Assembly: GCF_018294505.1 (NCBI RefSeq)
Contig: NC_057809.1
Coordinates: 133,584,979-133,648,978 of the forward strand
Direction: 5' to 3'
Length of the DNA: 64,000 bases
Origin: Triticum aestivum
Taxonomy: Eukaryota; Streptophyta; Magnoliopsida; Poales; Poaceae
This document shows positions 33,153 to 44,766 of this stretch, piece after piece. Position 1 is the first letter of the stretch; each line of letters starts with the position of its first letter. The notes beneath the pieces were generated by a model. The model saw only the letters and a list, made by a program, of their open reading frames with translations, was not told where the DNA came from and did no database searches. The translations under genes and the position numbers were made by a program.

Positions 33153-34565
33153 CTGATAGAAGTGGGAGTACAGGGAATATTTAGTTAAATCAGGGCGATA
33201 GAAATGTGTATTAGTAACTAGAATTTAGTAGGTAGGAATAGAGTAAGAAAATGGAATAACAATTGGTTGCTTAAATACTACACAATTCATTTGATATTGC
33301 TAGGTAAGTCAACATCCAGATACTTGAAAAGAACTTTTACTTCGAACAAAGTCTGGACAGATGATACCATCGGGGAAGTTAGCATATATCTCATGACCAG
33401 GCTCTTTTATGTGTCGTGCCATTTTAGTGCTAGCTTTCAGTACATAAAACTTAGAAATTTCTTTCCAAAGGCCAGTGCCAAAATAGGAGTCACCACAGTC
33501 TTACAGTAGCAACGATTGTAAATCCATGGTTTGTGTTCAGTATGACATCCCTGTAGTCTTGATTTATGTAAAGGGAAAGATTGTGTACTACAGATTCTGT
33601 TGCATAGTAAGGGACGCGCTCTAGAAAATGGTAGGACTGTTAAACAAAATATGGTAACATGCAAATATGGGCCCAAATTGAAAGAACTGTACAACAGTTG
33701 AAATTGAAGGACAAAAATCTATAATTAAACAGATAGGGTAAACAGGATGTCATGGAAATATGAGAGTAATCGAAAGAACAATACATCATTAATTTGCCTA
33801 TTATAGAAAAAGAGGGGAAAAACCCCTTTGACGTATATGGTGCATGTGGCACCTTTTATCCAAATGTAGCAATATTTAGTATATGTTCAGGAAAGATCCA
33901 TGCCAACCGATTTAGGGTACCGTGTGCATCCTCAAGTCATCTGGTATGGTGAGATGGAACTCCACGGAGGTCTGGCGGAGGTCGCAATGTCCTGATGTAT
34001 CCGCGCACTGTACACTCTATGAATGAAAGAAAACCCTCAAATCAGCTCGAATAAAAATGAATTCATGGCGATTTCGGCTGAGTGATTAAAGGAGGCAGAT
34101 GAACTGGGATAAGAGATGAGATAATACCTCATTAAATTAGTTACCTTGTTTTCCATGAGAAAAAACCCTCAGTACGGTGGATTCCCCAACCTGGCGGTGC
34201 TGGGTCGACCGCGAGCAGCGTTGAGAAAGTCGATGGTGATAGGTGGCGACAAACGGAAGTGGCGAAATGCGGTGGGGTTTGTCGGCAGCCTGGTGGCGAC
34301 GGCGGTAGGCGTCAAGCTAAGTGGTTGCCGCCGCGATAGGCGGTGCCATGCATAAACGCAGAGGAGCTTGTGCAGGTGTGAATGGGGACTAGAGGGGGTG
34401 GCGGGCGGGGTAAGGCTTTTTGTGACGTGGGGATGGTGAGGGTTTTCTTTTTTCTTTTTTGAATTGGCTAGTGAGGGTTTTCTGTCCCACAAAGAGTTTC
34501 GGAGGCAACTGTTTGCCAGAGCCAACCGTGGGTGATTGACGTAACAGGCAAAATGGAAGTCATTG
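33153..34565 (-). other. Upstream region of the F-box remnant
   Basis: About 1.4 kb without a supported full gene. On the minus strand 34350-34155 reads like a first exon ending ATGGAAAACAAG followed by a good donor GTAACTAAT, so it may be the 5' exon of the F-box gene, with 33153-34150 as intron. The 133-codon frame at 34169-34570 overlaps it and is Pro/Ser-rich without a domain. Confidence 0.4.
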
Positions 34566-34593
34566 CACACGGTTCCAATTTTGGGAACCGTGT
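34566..34593. repeat. Perfect palindrome CACACGGTTCC...GGAACCGTGTG
   Basis: Eleven-base arms (34566-34576 and 34583-34593) around a six-base centre. It lies 12 bp left of the Stowaway MITE. Related (A)CCGTGTGTGA words occur at 29400-29540. It may be a subterminal repeat of a DNA transposon. Confidence 0.75.
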
Positions 34594-34605
34594 GTGACCG
34601 ACGTA

Positions 34606-34839
34606 CTACCTCCGTCCTGGTTTATTGGTCCCCTTTGTAATTTGTACCAAATTTTGACCAAATATTTAACTAACAAATGTTTATGCATGTCACCAAATAT
34701 TATATCATTGAACACTATGTTCAAATATGCATCCAACAATATAATTTTTGCTGACCTGCACTAACATTTTGTCAGTTAAATCTTTGGTCAAAATTTAACA
34801 CAAATTACAAAGGGGGCCAATAAACCAGGACGGAGGTAG
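34606..34839. mobile_element. Stowaway-type MITE (Tc1/Mariner derivative)
   Basis: 234 bp bounded by CTACCTCCGTCCTGG and its reverse complement CCAGGACGGAGGTAG, with arms complementary for about 50 bp inward (TTTATTGG...CCAATAAA, TTGTAATTTGT...ACAAATTACAA). The end matches the Stowaway consensus CTCCCTCCGT. A TA target base pair is present on the left (34604-34605); on the right it reads AT, so one side has mutated. It has no coding capacity and would need a Mariner transposase in trans. Confidence 0.88.
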
Positions 34840-34995
34840 ATTCCATCAACCGAACGGATTGCATCCATATCCCATGCTTAGACATAAGTAAACATAGATT
34901 AAACATACTCAAACATAGATAATAAGCGTACACAAGCATAGTTCAACCATCATTAAGCATATTCAAGTGTACATAGTTTGATCCCACATATCATC

Positions 34996-35022
34996 TCATT
35001 TGTCGGCACGATCCCAAAGCTT
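34996..35022 (-). pseudogene. End of zf-XS gene, separated by element A-minus
   Basis: The minus strand reads LWDRADK then TGA (complement of 34996-34998), in frame with the part of the same exon that resumes at 43634 beyond element A-minus. The target duplication AGCTT (35018-35022 and 43634-43638) lies inside the codons. 34840-34995 would be its 3' untranslated region. Confidence 0.65.
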
Positions 35023-38000
35023 TGCTACTTCTTGAGCTTGCGTTGGATTTTCCCTTGAAGAGGAAAGGGTGATACAGCACGGTAGAGATAAGTATTTCCT
35101 TCAGTTAAGACCAAGGTACCAATCCAGTAGGAGAAACGCGCAAGTCCCCAATAGATGCACCTACAGAAACAATCAAACACTTGCACCAAATGTGATAAAG
35201 GGGTTGTCAATCTGTAGGATCGAAAGTATGTCTAGAGGGGGGTGATTAGACTACTTGACCAAATAAAAACTTAACCTTTTACCAATTTTAGTTCTTGGCA
35301 GATTTTAGCTATTTTAGGACAAGTCAAGCAATCATCACACAATTCAAGCAAGCATGCAAAGAGTATATTGGCAGCAGAAAGTAAAGCATGCAACTTGCAA
35401 GAATGTAAAGGGAAGGGTTTGGAGAATTCAAACGCAATTGGAGACATGGATGTTTTTCCCGTGGTTCGGATAGGTGGTGCTATACTACATCCACGTTGAT
35501 GGAGACTTCAACCCACGAAGGGTAACGGTTGAGCGAGTCCACAGAGGGCTCCACCCACGAAGGGTCCACGAAGAAGCAACCTTGTCTATCCCACCATGGC
35601 CATCGCCCACGAAGGACTTGCCTCACTAGAGGTAGATCATCACAAAGTAGGCGATCTCCTTGCCCTTACAAACTCCTTGGTTCAACTCCACAATCTTGTC
35701 GAAGGCTCCCAAGTGACACCTAGCCAATCTAGGAGACACCACTCTCCAAGAAGTAACAAATGGTGTGTTGATGATGAACTCCTCGCTCTTGTGCTTCAAA
35801 TGATAGTCTCCCCAACACTCAATTCTCTCTCACAGGATTTGGATTTGGTGGAAAGAAGATTTGAGTGGAAAGCAACTTGGGGAAGGCTAGAGATCAAGAT
35901 TCATGTGGTAGGAATGGAATATCTTGGCCTCAACACATGAGTAGGTGGTTCTCTCTCAGAACATATGAGTTGGAAGTGTAGATGTGTTCTGATGGCTCTC
36001 CCCACAAGTGAAGAGGGGGTGGAGGGGTATATATAGCCTCCACACAAAATCCAACCGTTGCACACAATTTACCAATCTCGGTGGGACCGAATCAACAAAC
36101 TTGGTCGGACCGAAATAGTAAACCTAGTGACCGTTAGAGATTTTCGGTGGGACTGACATGCAACTTGGTAGGACCGATATGGTTGGGGTTACAGCATAAC
36201 GTAATCTTGGTGAGACCGATTACACAAACTCGGTGAGACCAATTTGGTAATAAGCTAACCAGAGGGTTGGTCAGGCAAACTCGGTGGGACCGATTCGCTC
36301 TTCTCGGTGAGACCGAAATGTTATGAGAAGGAAACAGTGAGTTTACATTGCAATCTCGGTGGGACCGATCCGCTCTTTCGGTGAGACCGAAAAGTTACGA
36401 AAAGGAAACAGAGAAATTGCAATCCCATCTCGGTGAGACCGAGATCCCTATCGGTAGAACCGATTTGCTTAGGGTTTGGCAATGGCTATGACAAGTGAAA
36501 CTCGATGGCGCCGTGTTGAAAGAATCGGTAGGGCCGAGTTTGGCTTTGGGTTTAGGTCAAATGTGGATATGGGAAAGTAGCTGAGGATTTTGGAGCATAT
36601 CATTAAGCACATGAAGCAAGAGGCTCATTAAGCAACACCTCATCCCTCCTTGATAGTATTGGCTTTTCCTATGGACTCAATGTGATCTTCGACCACTAAA
36701 ATGTAAAATGAAGAGTCTTGAGCATATGAGCTAGAGCCAATCCTTTGTCCTTAGCATTTTGAGGGTTCCACTTTCACCATCCATGCCATGCCAATCATTG
36801 AGCTTTCCTGAAATGATCATCTTGGAATAGCATTAGCTCAATGAGCTATATGTTGTTATGAATTACCAAAACCACATAGGGATAGTTGCACTTTCACAAT
36901 CCCTTCACGATCACTTGCAAAGGTGAGATGTGATAGACATCAATAAAACTAAACAAAAGATAAAATATTTTTTTGGGTTTTTTGGTTTATAGATCTGAAA
37001 ATAAAATATTGAAAAATAGTAGATTGGAAACTAATATGATGGAAAATAGACCTAGGGGCCATAGGTTTCACTAGAGGCTTTTCTCTTGAAGGCAAATAAT
37101 GTGATGGGTGAACAAATTACTGTCAAGCAATTGATAGAAAAGCGCAAAGTTATGACGATATCCAAGGCAATGATTATGCAATATAGGCATCACGTCCATA
37201 TCAAGTAGACCGACTCCTGCCTGCATCTACTACTATTACTCCACACATCGACCGACTCCTGCCTGCATCTAGAGTATTGTGTTCAAGAGAATAGAGTAAC
37301 AGTTTAAGTAAGATGACTTGATGTAGAGGAACAAACTCAAGCAATATGATGAAAACCCCATATTTTTATCATCGATGGATACAATTCAATACATGCCTCG
37401 CTACCCCTACTTTGCCACTGGGTGAAATCACGCAAGATTGGACCGAAAGCTAAGCACCTCTCCCGTTGCAACAAAAACCAATCTAGTTGACCAAACCAAA
37501 CCGATAATTCGAAGAGAAATACAAAGATATCAAATCATGCATATAAGAATTCAGAGAAGATTCAAATAATATTCATAGATAAGCTAATCATAAATCCACA
37601 ATTCATTGGATCTTAACAAAAACACCGCAAAAGAATATTACATCGGATAGATCTCCAAGAACATCGAGTAGAACATGGTATTGAGAATCAAAGAGACAGA
37701 AGAATCCATCTAGCTACTAGCTATGGACCCATAGGTCTATGGTAAACTACTCACGCTTCATCGGAAGGGCAATAGAGTTGATGTAGATGCCCTCCGTGAT
37801 TGAATCCCCCTCCAGCAGGATGCCAGAAAAGGCCCCAAGTTGGGATCTCACAGGAACAGAAGGTTGCGGTGGTGGAAAAGTGTTTTCGTGGATGCTTCTG
37901 AGGCTTTCAGAATATATGTGAATATATAGGACGAAGATCTAGGGTAGGGAGTCAGCGAGGGGCCCACAAGGTAGGAGGGCATGCCCCCTAGGGCGCGCCC

Positions 38001-38263
38001 TCCACCCTTGGCGCCGCCTCGTGGCTCTTCTGACTTGCACTCCAAGTCCCTTGGGTGTTTTATTCCATTTGGAATCTTTTTGATGTTCCTTTTTTGTGAA
38101 GCTCAAAAACAAGGAAAAAACATAAACTAGCACTGGGCTCTAGGTTAATAAGTTAGTCCCAAAAATAATATAAAATAGCATGTTAATGCATATAAAACAT
38201 CCAAAACAGATAATATAATAGCATGGAACAATCAAAAATTATAAATACGTTGGATACGTATCA
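35023..38263 (-). repeat. A-minus 3' LTR with nested solo LTR
   Basis: LTR parts 35023-35212 and 36902-38263 flank the B solo LTR. Apart from that insertion it aligns along its length with the 42068-43633 LTR. The polypurine tract TTAAGCTTGGGGATGCT complements 38264-38280. Confidence 0.88.
35213..36896 (-). mobile_element. Solo LTR of family B (minus orientation)
   Basis: 1684 bp. On the minus strand it starts TGAAAGTGCAACTATCCC and ends CTTTCGATCCTACA, with the target duplication CAATC at 35208-35212 and 36897-36901. No internal region or second LTR is present, so the element was removed by LTR-LTR recombination. The TATA box (minus TATATATA, complement of about 36028-36035) follows an array of TCGGT-NNN-ACCGA palindromes at 36080-36540. 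The 114-codon plus-strand frame inside is an LTR frame, not a gene. Confidence 0.92.
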
Positions 38264-38280
38264 AGCATCCCCAAGCTTAA

Positions 38281-40999
38281 TTCCTACTCGTCCTCGAGTA
38301 GGTAAATGATAAGAACAGAATTTTTGATGTGGAATGCTAACTAACATATTTATCCATGTAATTTTCTTTATTGTGGCATGAATGTTCAAATCCATAAGAT
38401 TCAAAACAAAATTTTAAAATGATAATACTTCAAGCATACTAATAAAGTAATCATGTCTTCTGAAAATACCATGGCCAAAGAAATCTATCCCTACAAAATC
38501 ATATAGTCTGGCTATGCTCCATCTTCATCACACAAAATATTCAAATCGTGTACAACCCCGATGACAAGCCAAGCAATTGTTTCATACTTTTGGTGTACTC
38601 AAACTTTTTCAAGTTTCACGCAATACATGAGCGTGAGCCATCGACATAGCACTATTGGTGGAATACAATATGGTGGTTGTGGAGAAGATAGAAAGAAGGA
38701 GATAGTCTCACATCAACTAGGCATATCAACAGGCTATGGAGATGCCTGTCAATAGATATCAATGTGAGTGAGTAGGGATTGCCATGCAACGGATGCACTA
38801 GAGCTATAAGTGTATGAAAGCTCAAAAAAGAAACTAATTGGGTGTGCATCCAACTCGCTTGCTCACCAAGACCTAGGGCAATTTGAGGAAGCCAAGTTCT
38901 ATAACGAAAAATTCTATAATGAAAAATTCCCACTAGTATATGAAATTGACAATATAGGAGACTCTCTATCATGAAGATCATGGTGCTACTTTGAAGCACA
39001 AGTGTGGAAAAAGGATAGTAACATTGCCCCTTATCTATTTTCCCTCATTTTTATTGGTCGGCTTCTTGGCCTCTTTTATTTTTTGTAAAGTCCGGAGACT
39101 CATCCCAACTTGTGAGGGAATCATAGCTTCCATCATCCTTCCTTACATGGTACAATGCTCTAATAATGATGATCATCACACTTTTATTTACTTACAACTC
39201 AAGAATTACAACTCAATACTTGGAACATAATATGACTCTATATGAATGCCTCTGGTGGTGTACTGGGATGTGCAATGATCTAGCATAGAAAATGACATCA
39301 AAAATAGACAAGCCATGTAAACATCATGCTAGCTATCTTACGATCATGCAAAGCAATATGACAATGATGGAGCGAGTCATAATAAACGGAACGGTGGAAG
39401 TTGCATGGCAATATATCTCGGAATGGCTATGGAAATGCCATAATAGGTAGGTATGGTGGCTGTTTTGAGGAAGGTAAAAGGTGGGTGTATGGTACCAGTG
39501 AAAGTTGTGCGACACTAGAGAGGCTAGCAATGGTGGAAGGGTGAGAGTGCGTATAATCCATGGACTCAACATTAGTCATAAAGAACCCACATACTTATTG
39601 CAAAAATCTATTAGTCGTCGAAACAAAGTACTACGCGCATGCTCATATGGGGATAGATTGGTAGGGAAAGACCATCGCTCGTCCCCGACCGCCACTCATA
39701 AGGAACACAATCAATAAATAAATCATGCTCCGACTTCATCACATAACGGTTCACCATACGTGCATGCTATGGGAATCACAAACTTTAACACAAGTATATC
39801 TACAATACACAATTTCTCACTAGCATGACTCTAATATCACCATCCCCATATCTCAAAACAATCATAAGGAATCAAACTTCTCATAGTATTCAATGCACTT
39901 TATATGAAAGTTTTTATTATATCCCTCTTGGATGACTATCAAAATAATATAAGTGAAGCATGAGAGTTCAATAATTTCTACAAAATAAAACCACCGCCAT
40001 GCTCTAAAAAGATATAAATGAATCACAAGAGCAAAATTGCCTAGCTCAAAAGATATAAGTGAAGCACATAGAGTATTCTAATAAATCACGATTCATGCGT
40101 ATCCCTCTCAAAATGTGTGTACAACAAGGATGATTGTGGCAAACTAAAAAGTAAAGACTCAAATCATACAAGACGCTCCAAGCAAAACACATATCATGTT
40201 GTGAATAAAAATATAGCCTCAAGTAAAGTTACCGATAGACGAAGACGAAAGAGGGGATGCCTTTCGGGTCATCCCCAAGCTTAGGCTCTTGGTTGTCCTT
40301 GAATATTACCTTGGGGTGCCTTGGGCATCCCCAAGCTTAGGATCTTGCCACTACTTATTCCATAGTCCATCAAATCTTTACCCAAAACTTGAAAACTTCA
40401 CAACACAAAACTCAACAGAAAATCTCATGAGATTCGTTAGTATAAGAAAATAAAATAACCACTTTTGGTAATGTTGTTAACTAATTATTTATTTATATTG
40501 GTGTGATATCTACCGTGTTCCAACTTCCCCATGGTTCATACCCCCCTATACTACCCATAGATTCATCCAAATAAGCAAACACCACATAGAAAACAGAATC
40601 TGTCAAAAACAGAACAGTCTGTAGCAATCTGTAACCCTCGAATACTTCTGTAGCTCCAAAAATTCTGTCAAAAACTTAGGACAACCTAGGCAATTTGTAT
40701 GTTAATCTTCTGCAAAAAATAATCAGTATTTTATCACACATCTTTTAAAAATGAGAATTATTTTCCTGGGCGCAAAAGTTTCTGTTTTTCAGTAAGATCA
40801 AACCAATTATCACTGTAAGCCATCCCAAAGGTCTTACTTGCCACAAACACTAACTAAAACACAAAAACACATCTAACCAGAGGCTAGATGAATTATTTAT
40901 TTGAAAACAGAACCAAAAAATGAAGAACAAAAATTAAATTGGGTGCCTCCCGACAAGCGCTATTGTTTAACGCCCCTAGCTAGGCACAAAAACACAGAT
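38281..40999 (-). other. A-minus 3' untranslated region
   Basis: About 2.7 kb of AT-rich non-coding sequence between the gag remnant and the polypurine tract. It contains two internal copies of the polypurine-like motif (complement of 40270-40284 and 40326-40340, CTAAGCTTGGGGATG). It also contains a block (complement of about 40948-40970, GCGCTTGTCGGGAGGCACCC) also found just after the coding end in A-plus. No gene seen. Confidence 0.6.
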
Positions 41000-41814
41000 C
41001 TAAGTATTGTCATCTTTGGTATGCAATTCTTCAATTGCACAGTTATAATCCTTAGGAGATTCCTCGGTTTTACCAATGATCATACTCCTAGGCACAAAAT
41101 CAAGAAATGCACTTGTGGCAATTGTTTCCTTAATAATATCTAAAAGATTAGAGTGAACACTTATTGTTTTGAGATCTTCGTTACCTTTACTAGAAGATTC
41201 ACCCTTATTCTTAGGAACATAAATAAACTTTGTAGCCTTAGTAGGAGGAAAATCTTGAGTTGTTTTAATGGAAGAAAAGGCGGAACCCAAGTTAGTAATA
41301 ATATCTTCCAATTTGCCAATTCTAGTAGAATCTTGATCTATCTTTTCATTAACTATTGGTTCCTTTTCCCTAAGATTCTTTAAAGTAACTCCTACCTTAG
41401 ATCCATATTGAGTAATCTGATTATGAATCTTTTTATCAAAATTTTCAATCAACTATATTGTAGCAATTTTATTTTCAATAATATCAAGCCTTTGCATCAC
41501 ATGTTCCAAGGTTAAAACAGTTCCATTGATCATAAGAGGTAGTGGGCCTAACAAATCTAGCATAGCATTATAAGAATCAAAAGTATGTCTCCCCAAGAAA
41601 TTTCCCCTGGTAATGGTATCTAGAACATATCTATTCCAAGGAATAATGCCCACATAAAAATTACAAAGGAGAGCAATAGTAGATTTCTTTCGAGTACATC
41701 AATTTCGAGCATTGCAAATTCTATACTAAGAATCCTTTAAATTTTCTCCCTCCCTTTGCTTAAAATTAAGGACCTCATCATCGGGAGTCTAACAACAATA
41801 GAAGGAGTAGCCAT
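41000..41814 (-). pseudogene. A-minus gag-like ORF, broken
   Basis: The start ATG complements 41812-41814 (MATPSIVVRLP), then an early frameshift and stops, then open segments 41653-41453 (IIPWNRYVLDTITRGNFLG, LLGPLPLMINGTVLTLEHVMQRLDIIENKIATI) and, after a TAG, 41452-41000. The middle is helical and charged (IENFDKKIHNQI, EKIDQDSTRIGKLEDIITNLGSAF), probably a coiled coil. I recognise no catalytic motif. By position, directly after the primer-binding site, it is the gag of this non-autonomous family. It does not resemble the gag at 48187 in A-plus. Confidence 0.6.
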
Positions 41815-42011
41815 GAAAGCAAGACAAGCGATCTAACACACGAGCAAACAAAAAGCAAATGAAAAGACGAACGGAAGAAGGGCGAAGAAAAGGGTAAATC
41901 TTTTCGAAAATCATTCTAGAAGTGGGGGAGAGGAAAACGAGAGGCGAATGGCGAATAATGTAATGCAAGAGATGAGATTTTATGATTGGTACTTGATAGG
42001 CTTGGTGTAGA

Positions 42012-42056
42012 TCTCCCCGGCGATGGCGCCAGAAATTCTCCCCGTCAACGACGCCA
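42012..42056 (-). other. A-minus duplicated primer-binding site
   Basis: Beside the 5' LTR the minus strand reads AATTTCTGGCGTCGTTGACGGGGAG, then again AATTTCTGGCGCCATCGCCGGGGAG. These are two tandem copies of an Asp-tRNA-type site (expected TGGCGCCGTTGCCGGGGA), at 42038-42056 and 42012-42031. Each has two or three changes from the expected match. Confidence 0.75.
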
Positions 42057-42067
42057 GAAATTCTTCC

Positions 42068-43633
42068 TGCTACTTCTTGAGCTTGCGTTGGTTTTTCCCT
42101 TGAAGAGAAAAGGGTGATGCAGCCCAGTAGAGATAATTATTTCCCTTAGTTATGAACGAAGGTATCAATCCAGTAGGAGAAATGCGAAGTCCCCAATAGA
42201 TGCACCTGCACAAACAATTAAACACTTTCACCCAACGCGATAAAGGGGTTGTCAATCCCTTCACGGCCACTTGTATAGGTGAGATCTGATAGAGATAAAT
42301 AAAACTAAACAAAAGATAAAATATTTTATTTTTTTGGTTTATAGATTTGAAAATAAAAGATTGCAAAATAGTAGATCGGAAACTAATATGATGGAAAATA
42401 GACCCGGGGTCGTAGGTTTCACTAGAGGCTTCTCTCTTGAAGGCAAATAATATGGTGGGTGAACAAATTACTGTCGAGAAATTGATAGAAAAGCGCAAAG
42501 TTATGACGATATCCAAGGCAATGATTATGCAATATAGGCATGACGTCTGTGTCAAGTAGGCCGACTCCTGCCTACATCTACTACTATTACTGCACACATC
42601 AACTGACTCCTACCTGCATCTAGAGTATTAAGTTCAAGAGAACAGAGTAACGCTTTAAGATGACATGATGTAGAGGAATAAAATCAAGTAATATGATGAA
42701 AAACCCATATTTTATCCTCGATGGCAACAATTCAATACGTGTCTCGCTACCCCTACTTTGTCACTGGGTGAAATCACGCAAGATTGAACCCAAAGCTAAG
42801 CATCTCTCCCAATGCAAGAAAAACCAATCTAGTTGGCCAAATCAATCCGATAATTCAAAGAGAAATACAAAGATATCAAATCATGCATATAAGAATATAG
42901 AGAAGATTAAAGTAATATTCATAGATAACCTGGTCATATATCCACAATTCATCAGATCTCGACAAACACACTGCAAAAGAAGATTACATCGGATAGATCT
43001 CCAAGAACATCGAGGAGAACATGGTATTGAGAATCAAAGAGAGAGAAGAAGCCATCTAGCTACTAGCTATGGACCCGTAGGTCTGTGGTAAACTACTCAC
43101 GCTTCATCGGAAGGGCAATAGAGTTGATGTAGATGCCCTCCGTGATCGAATCCCCCTCCGACAGGATGCCAGAAAAGGCCCCAAGATGGGATCTCATGGG
43201 AATAGAAGTTTGCGGCGGTGGAAAAGTGTGTTCGTGGATGCTTACGAGGGTTTTGGAATATATGTGAATATATAGGACGAAGATCTAGCTCAGGGAGTCA
43301 GCGAGGGGCCCACAAGGTAGTGGGTGCGCCCCCTAGGGCGCCCTCCATCCTTGCTTCCGCCTCGTGGCTCTTCTGACTTGCACTCCATGTCCCCTGGGTG
43401 TCATCTGGTCCAAGAAAAATCATCGCGGAAGTTTTATTCCATTTGGACTCCGTTTGATATTCCTTTTCTGAAGCTCAAAAAAAGGAAAAACAGGAACTAA
43501 CACTAGGCTCTAGGTTAATAAGTTAGTCTAAAAAATCATATAAAATGGCATATTAATGCATATAAAACATCGAAAACAGATAATATAATAGCATGGAACA
43601 ATAAAAAATTATGGATATGTTGGAGACGTATCA
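42068..43633 (-). repeat. A-minus 5' LTR
   Basis: 1566 bp. On the minus strand it starts TGATACGTCTCCAACAT and ends AAGAAGTAGCA. It is followed outward by AGCTT (43634-43638), matching the other side of the element. Confidence 0.9.
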
Positions 43634-44766
43634 AGCTTCTCCAGGTACTCGGCGTGCGCCACCCTACGAGAATACTTCTGCTTGAAGGAGCCAACGGCTC
43701 ATCCTCTTGCATGCGTCAGAACACTTTCATACACGTCATGAAGCTTTTGGTTGCAAAATGGGCATCGATAACCGCTGTCCTAGGTCGCAATACACCTGTT
43801 ATGCATTCCCGCATAAAGCTCCCTCGGGATTTGCTTCTTGTACCTCCTCAGGCCATCTTCATCCTCACTTTCCACATCGTCAGACATCACCTATACAAAT
43901 AGTAAAGAAATGTGGTGTCAAATTAATGTTTACAAACTAATCTCTAGAGAACATTTGGCAGTTGCCAAATTTTGGCATCAAATCAATGTTTACATGCCGT
44001 GAAGTAGGATTAGGAATTATTATGGCTCTTTTTTATACATATCCATATGATTTTTAAGCACAGTCGTCTATGTACAAACCAATCTTGAAGAAAATAATGG
44101 CACAAACATATATGTAGGTCATTCAAAATCAATTGTCAAGTCATGGCTAGGAATTATTAGCACAAACACTAACCCTAGTCCGATTACTAGCAGAAATCAT
44201 TTGCATAGATGAAACAACTAATCACTTATACTTGTACCATTTAAACAATCAATACACTACACGGATCTAATGAATCTTACTCAGATTTCATGGATTGGGA
44301 GAACATAACCATAGGATTTCTATTCCAAAAAGGAGGAGGCAGGAGTAACCAGAGAAACCCTAGGATCTATTTGACACATAAATGGGTATAGATGACTAAC
44401 CAGTTGTCCGTCGTCGTCGGAGTCGTCGCTGAAGTGGTCATTGGAGTCATCGCCGGGGTCGTCGCCCGAGTCATCATCGGAGACGGTGTGGACCTCTGCC
44501 TTCGGTTATGGAAGCTCGATGCTGTCGATGATGCCAGGGTGCAGCGATACCTCACCGGTGGTGACGGCAACCTCTATCTCTATCTCAACACCATGCTCCG
44601 ATGCTTCAGCAGCCTCGGTGTCGCCACTCCCTTCGATGTGGTGCTTCGGCGGCATCCTTATACACTGACGGCTTTGAGGATTGAGAGCGACGTCGAGGAT
44701 GCAAGCAGAGAGAGAGAGGATTGTGTGTGTGGCGAGGATGGGGATGCGGCTGCTTGGGCGCGCCAT
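43634..44766 (-). pseudogene. zf-XS zinc-finger gene remnant (SGS3/FDM-like)
   Basis: Two probable exons on the minus strand. Exon 1 (about 44766-44400) encodes an acidic N-terminus (HHIEGSGDTEAAEASEHGVEIEIE). Exon 2 (about 43890-43634, then 35022-34996 beyond the insertion) starts MSDDVESEDEDGLRRYKKQ. It carries the zf-XS signature GYRCPFCNQKLHDVYESVLTHARG with C-x2-C (complement of 43753-43764) and a distal His. This finger is known from SGS3/XS-domain proteins of RNA-directed silencing. Two in-frame stops, TAG at 43780-43782 (former CAG) and TGA at 43699-43701 (former CGA), and the A-minus insertion disable it. The rest of an XS protein is absent, so it may be a short paralogue or captured fragment. 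Confidence 0.7.

Larger units (their letters stand above)
35023..43633 (-). mobile_element. Element A-minus: non-autonomous LTR retrotransposon (Sabrina/WHAM type)
   Basis: Minus-strand element. 5' LTR 42068-43633 (1566 bp), internal 38264-42067, 3' LTR 35023-38263 (about 1552 bp after subtracting the B solo LTR inside it). The target duplication AGCTT is perfect on both sides. LTRs start TGATACGT and end AGTAGCA. The internal part encodes only a broken gag-like frame (41000-41814) and no RT or integrase, so it depends on a partner. The LTR resembles the common Triticeae Sabrina/WHAM group (name from memory). It inserted into the last exon of the zf-XS gene. Confidence 0.87.

Noticed and set aside
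31250..34570. Intact F-box gene
   Set aside because: At least five disabling changes (stops and frameshifts) are visible in the coding exons.
35596..35940. 114-codon frame, also found at 49995-50339 minus
   Set aside because: It recurs because it lies in the family B LTR. There is no coding evidence and its position is in the LTR transcribed region.
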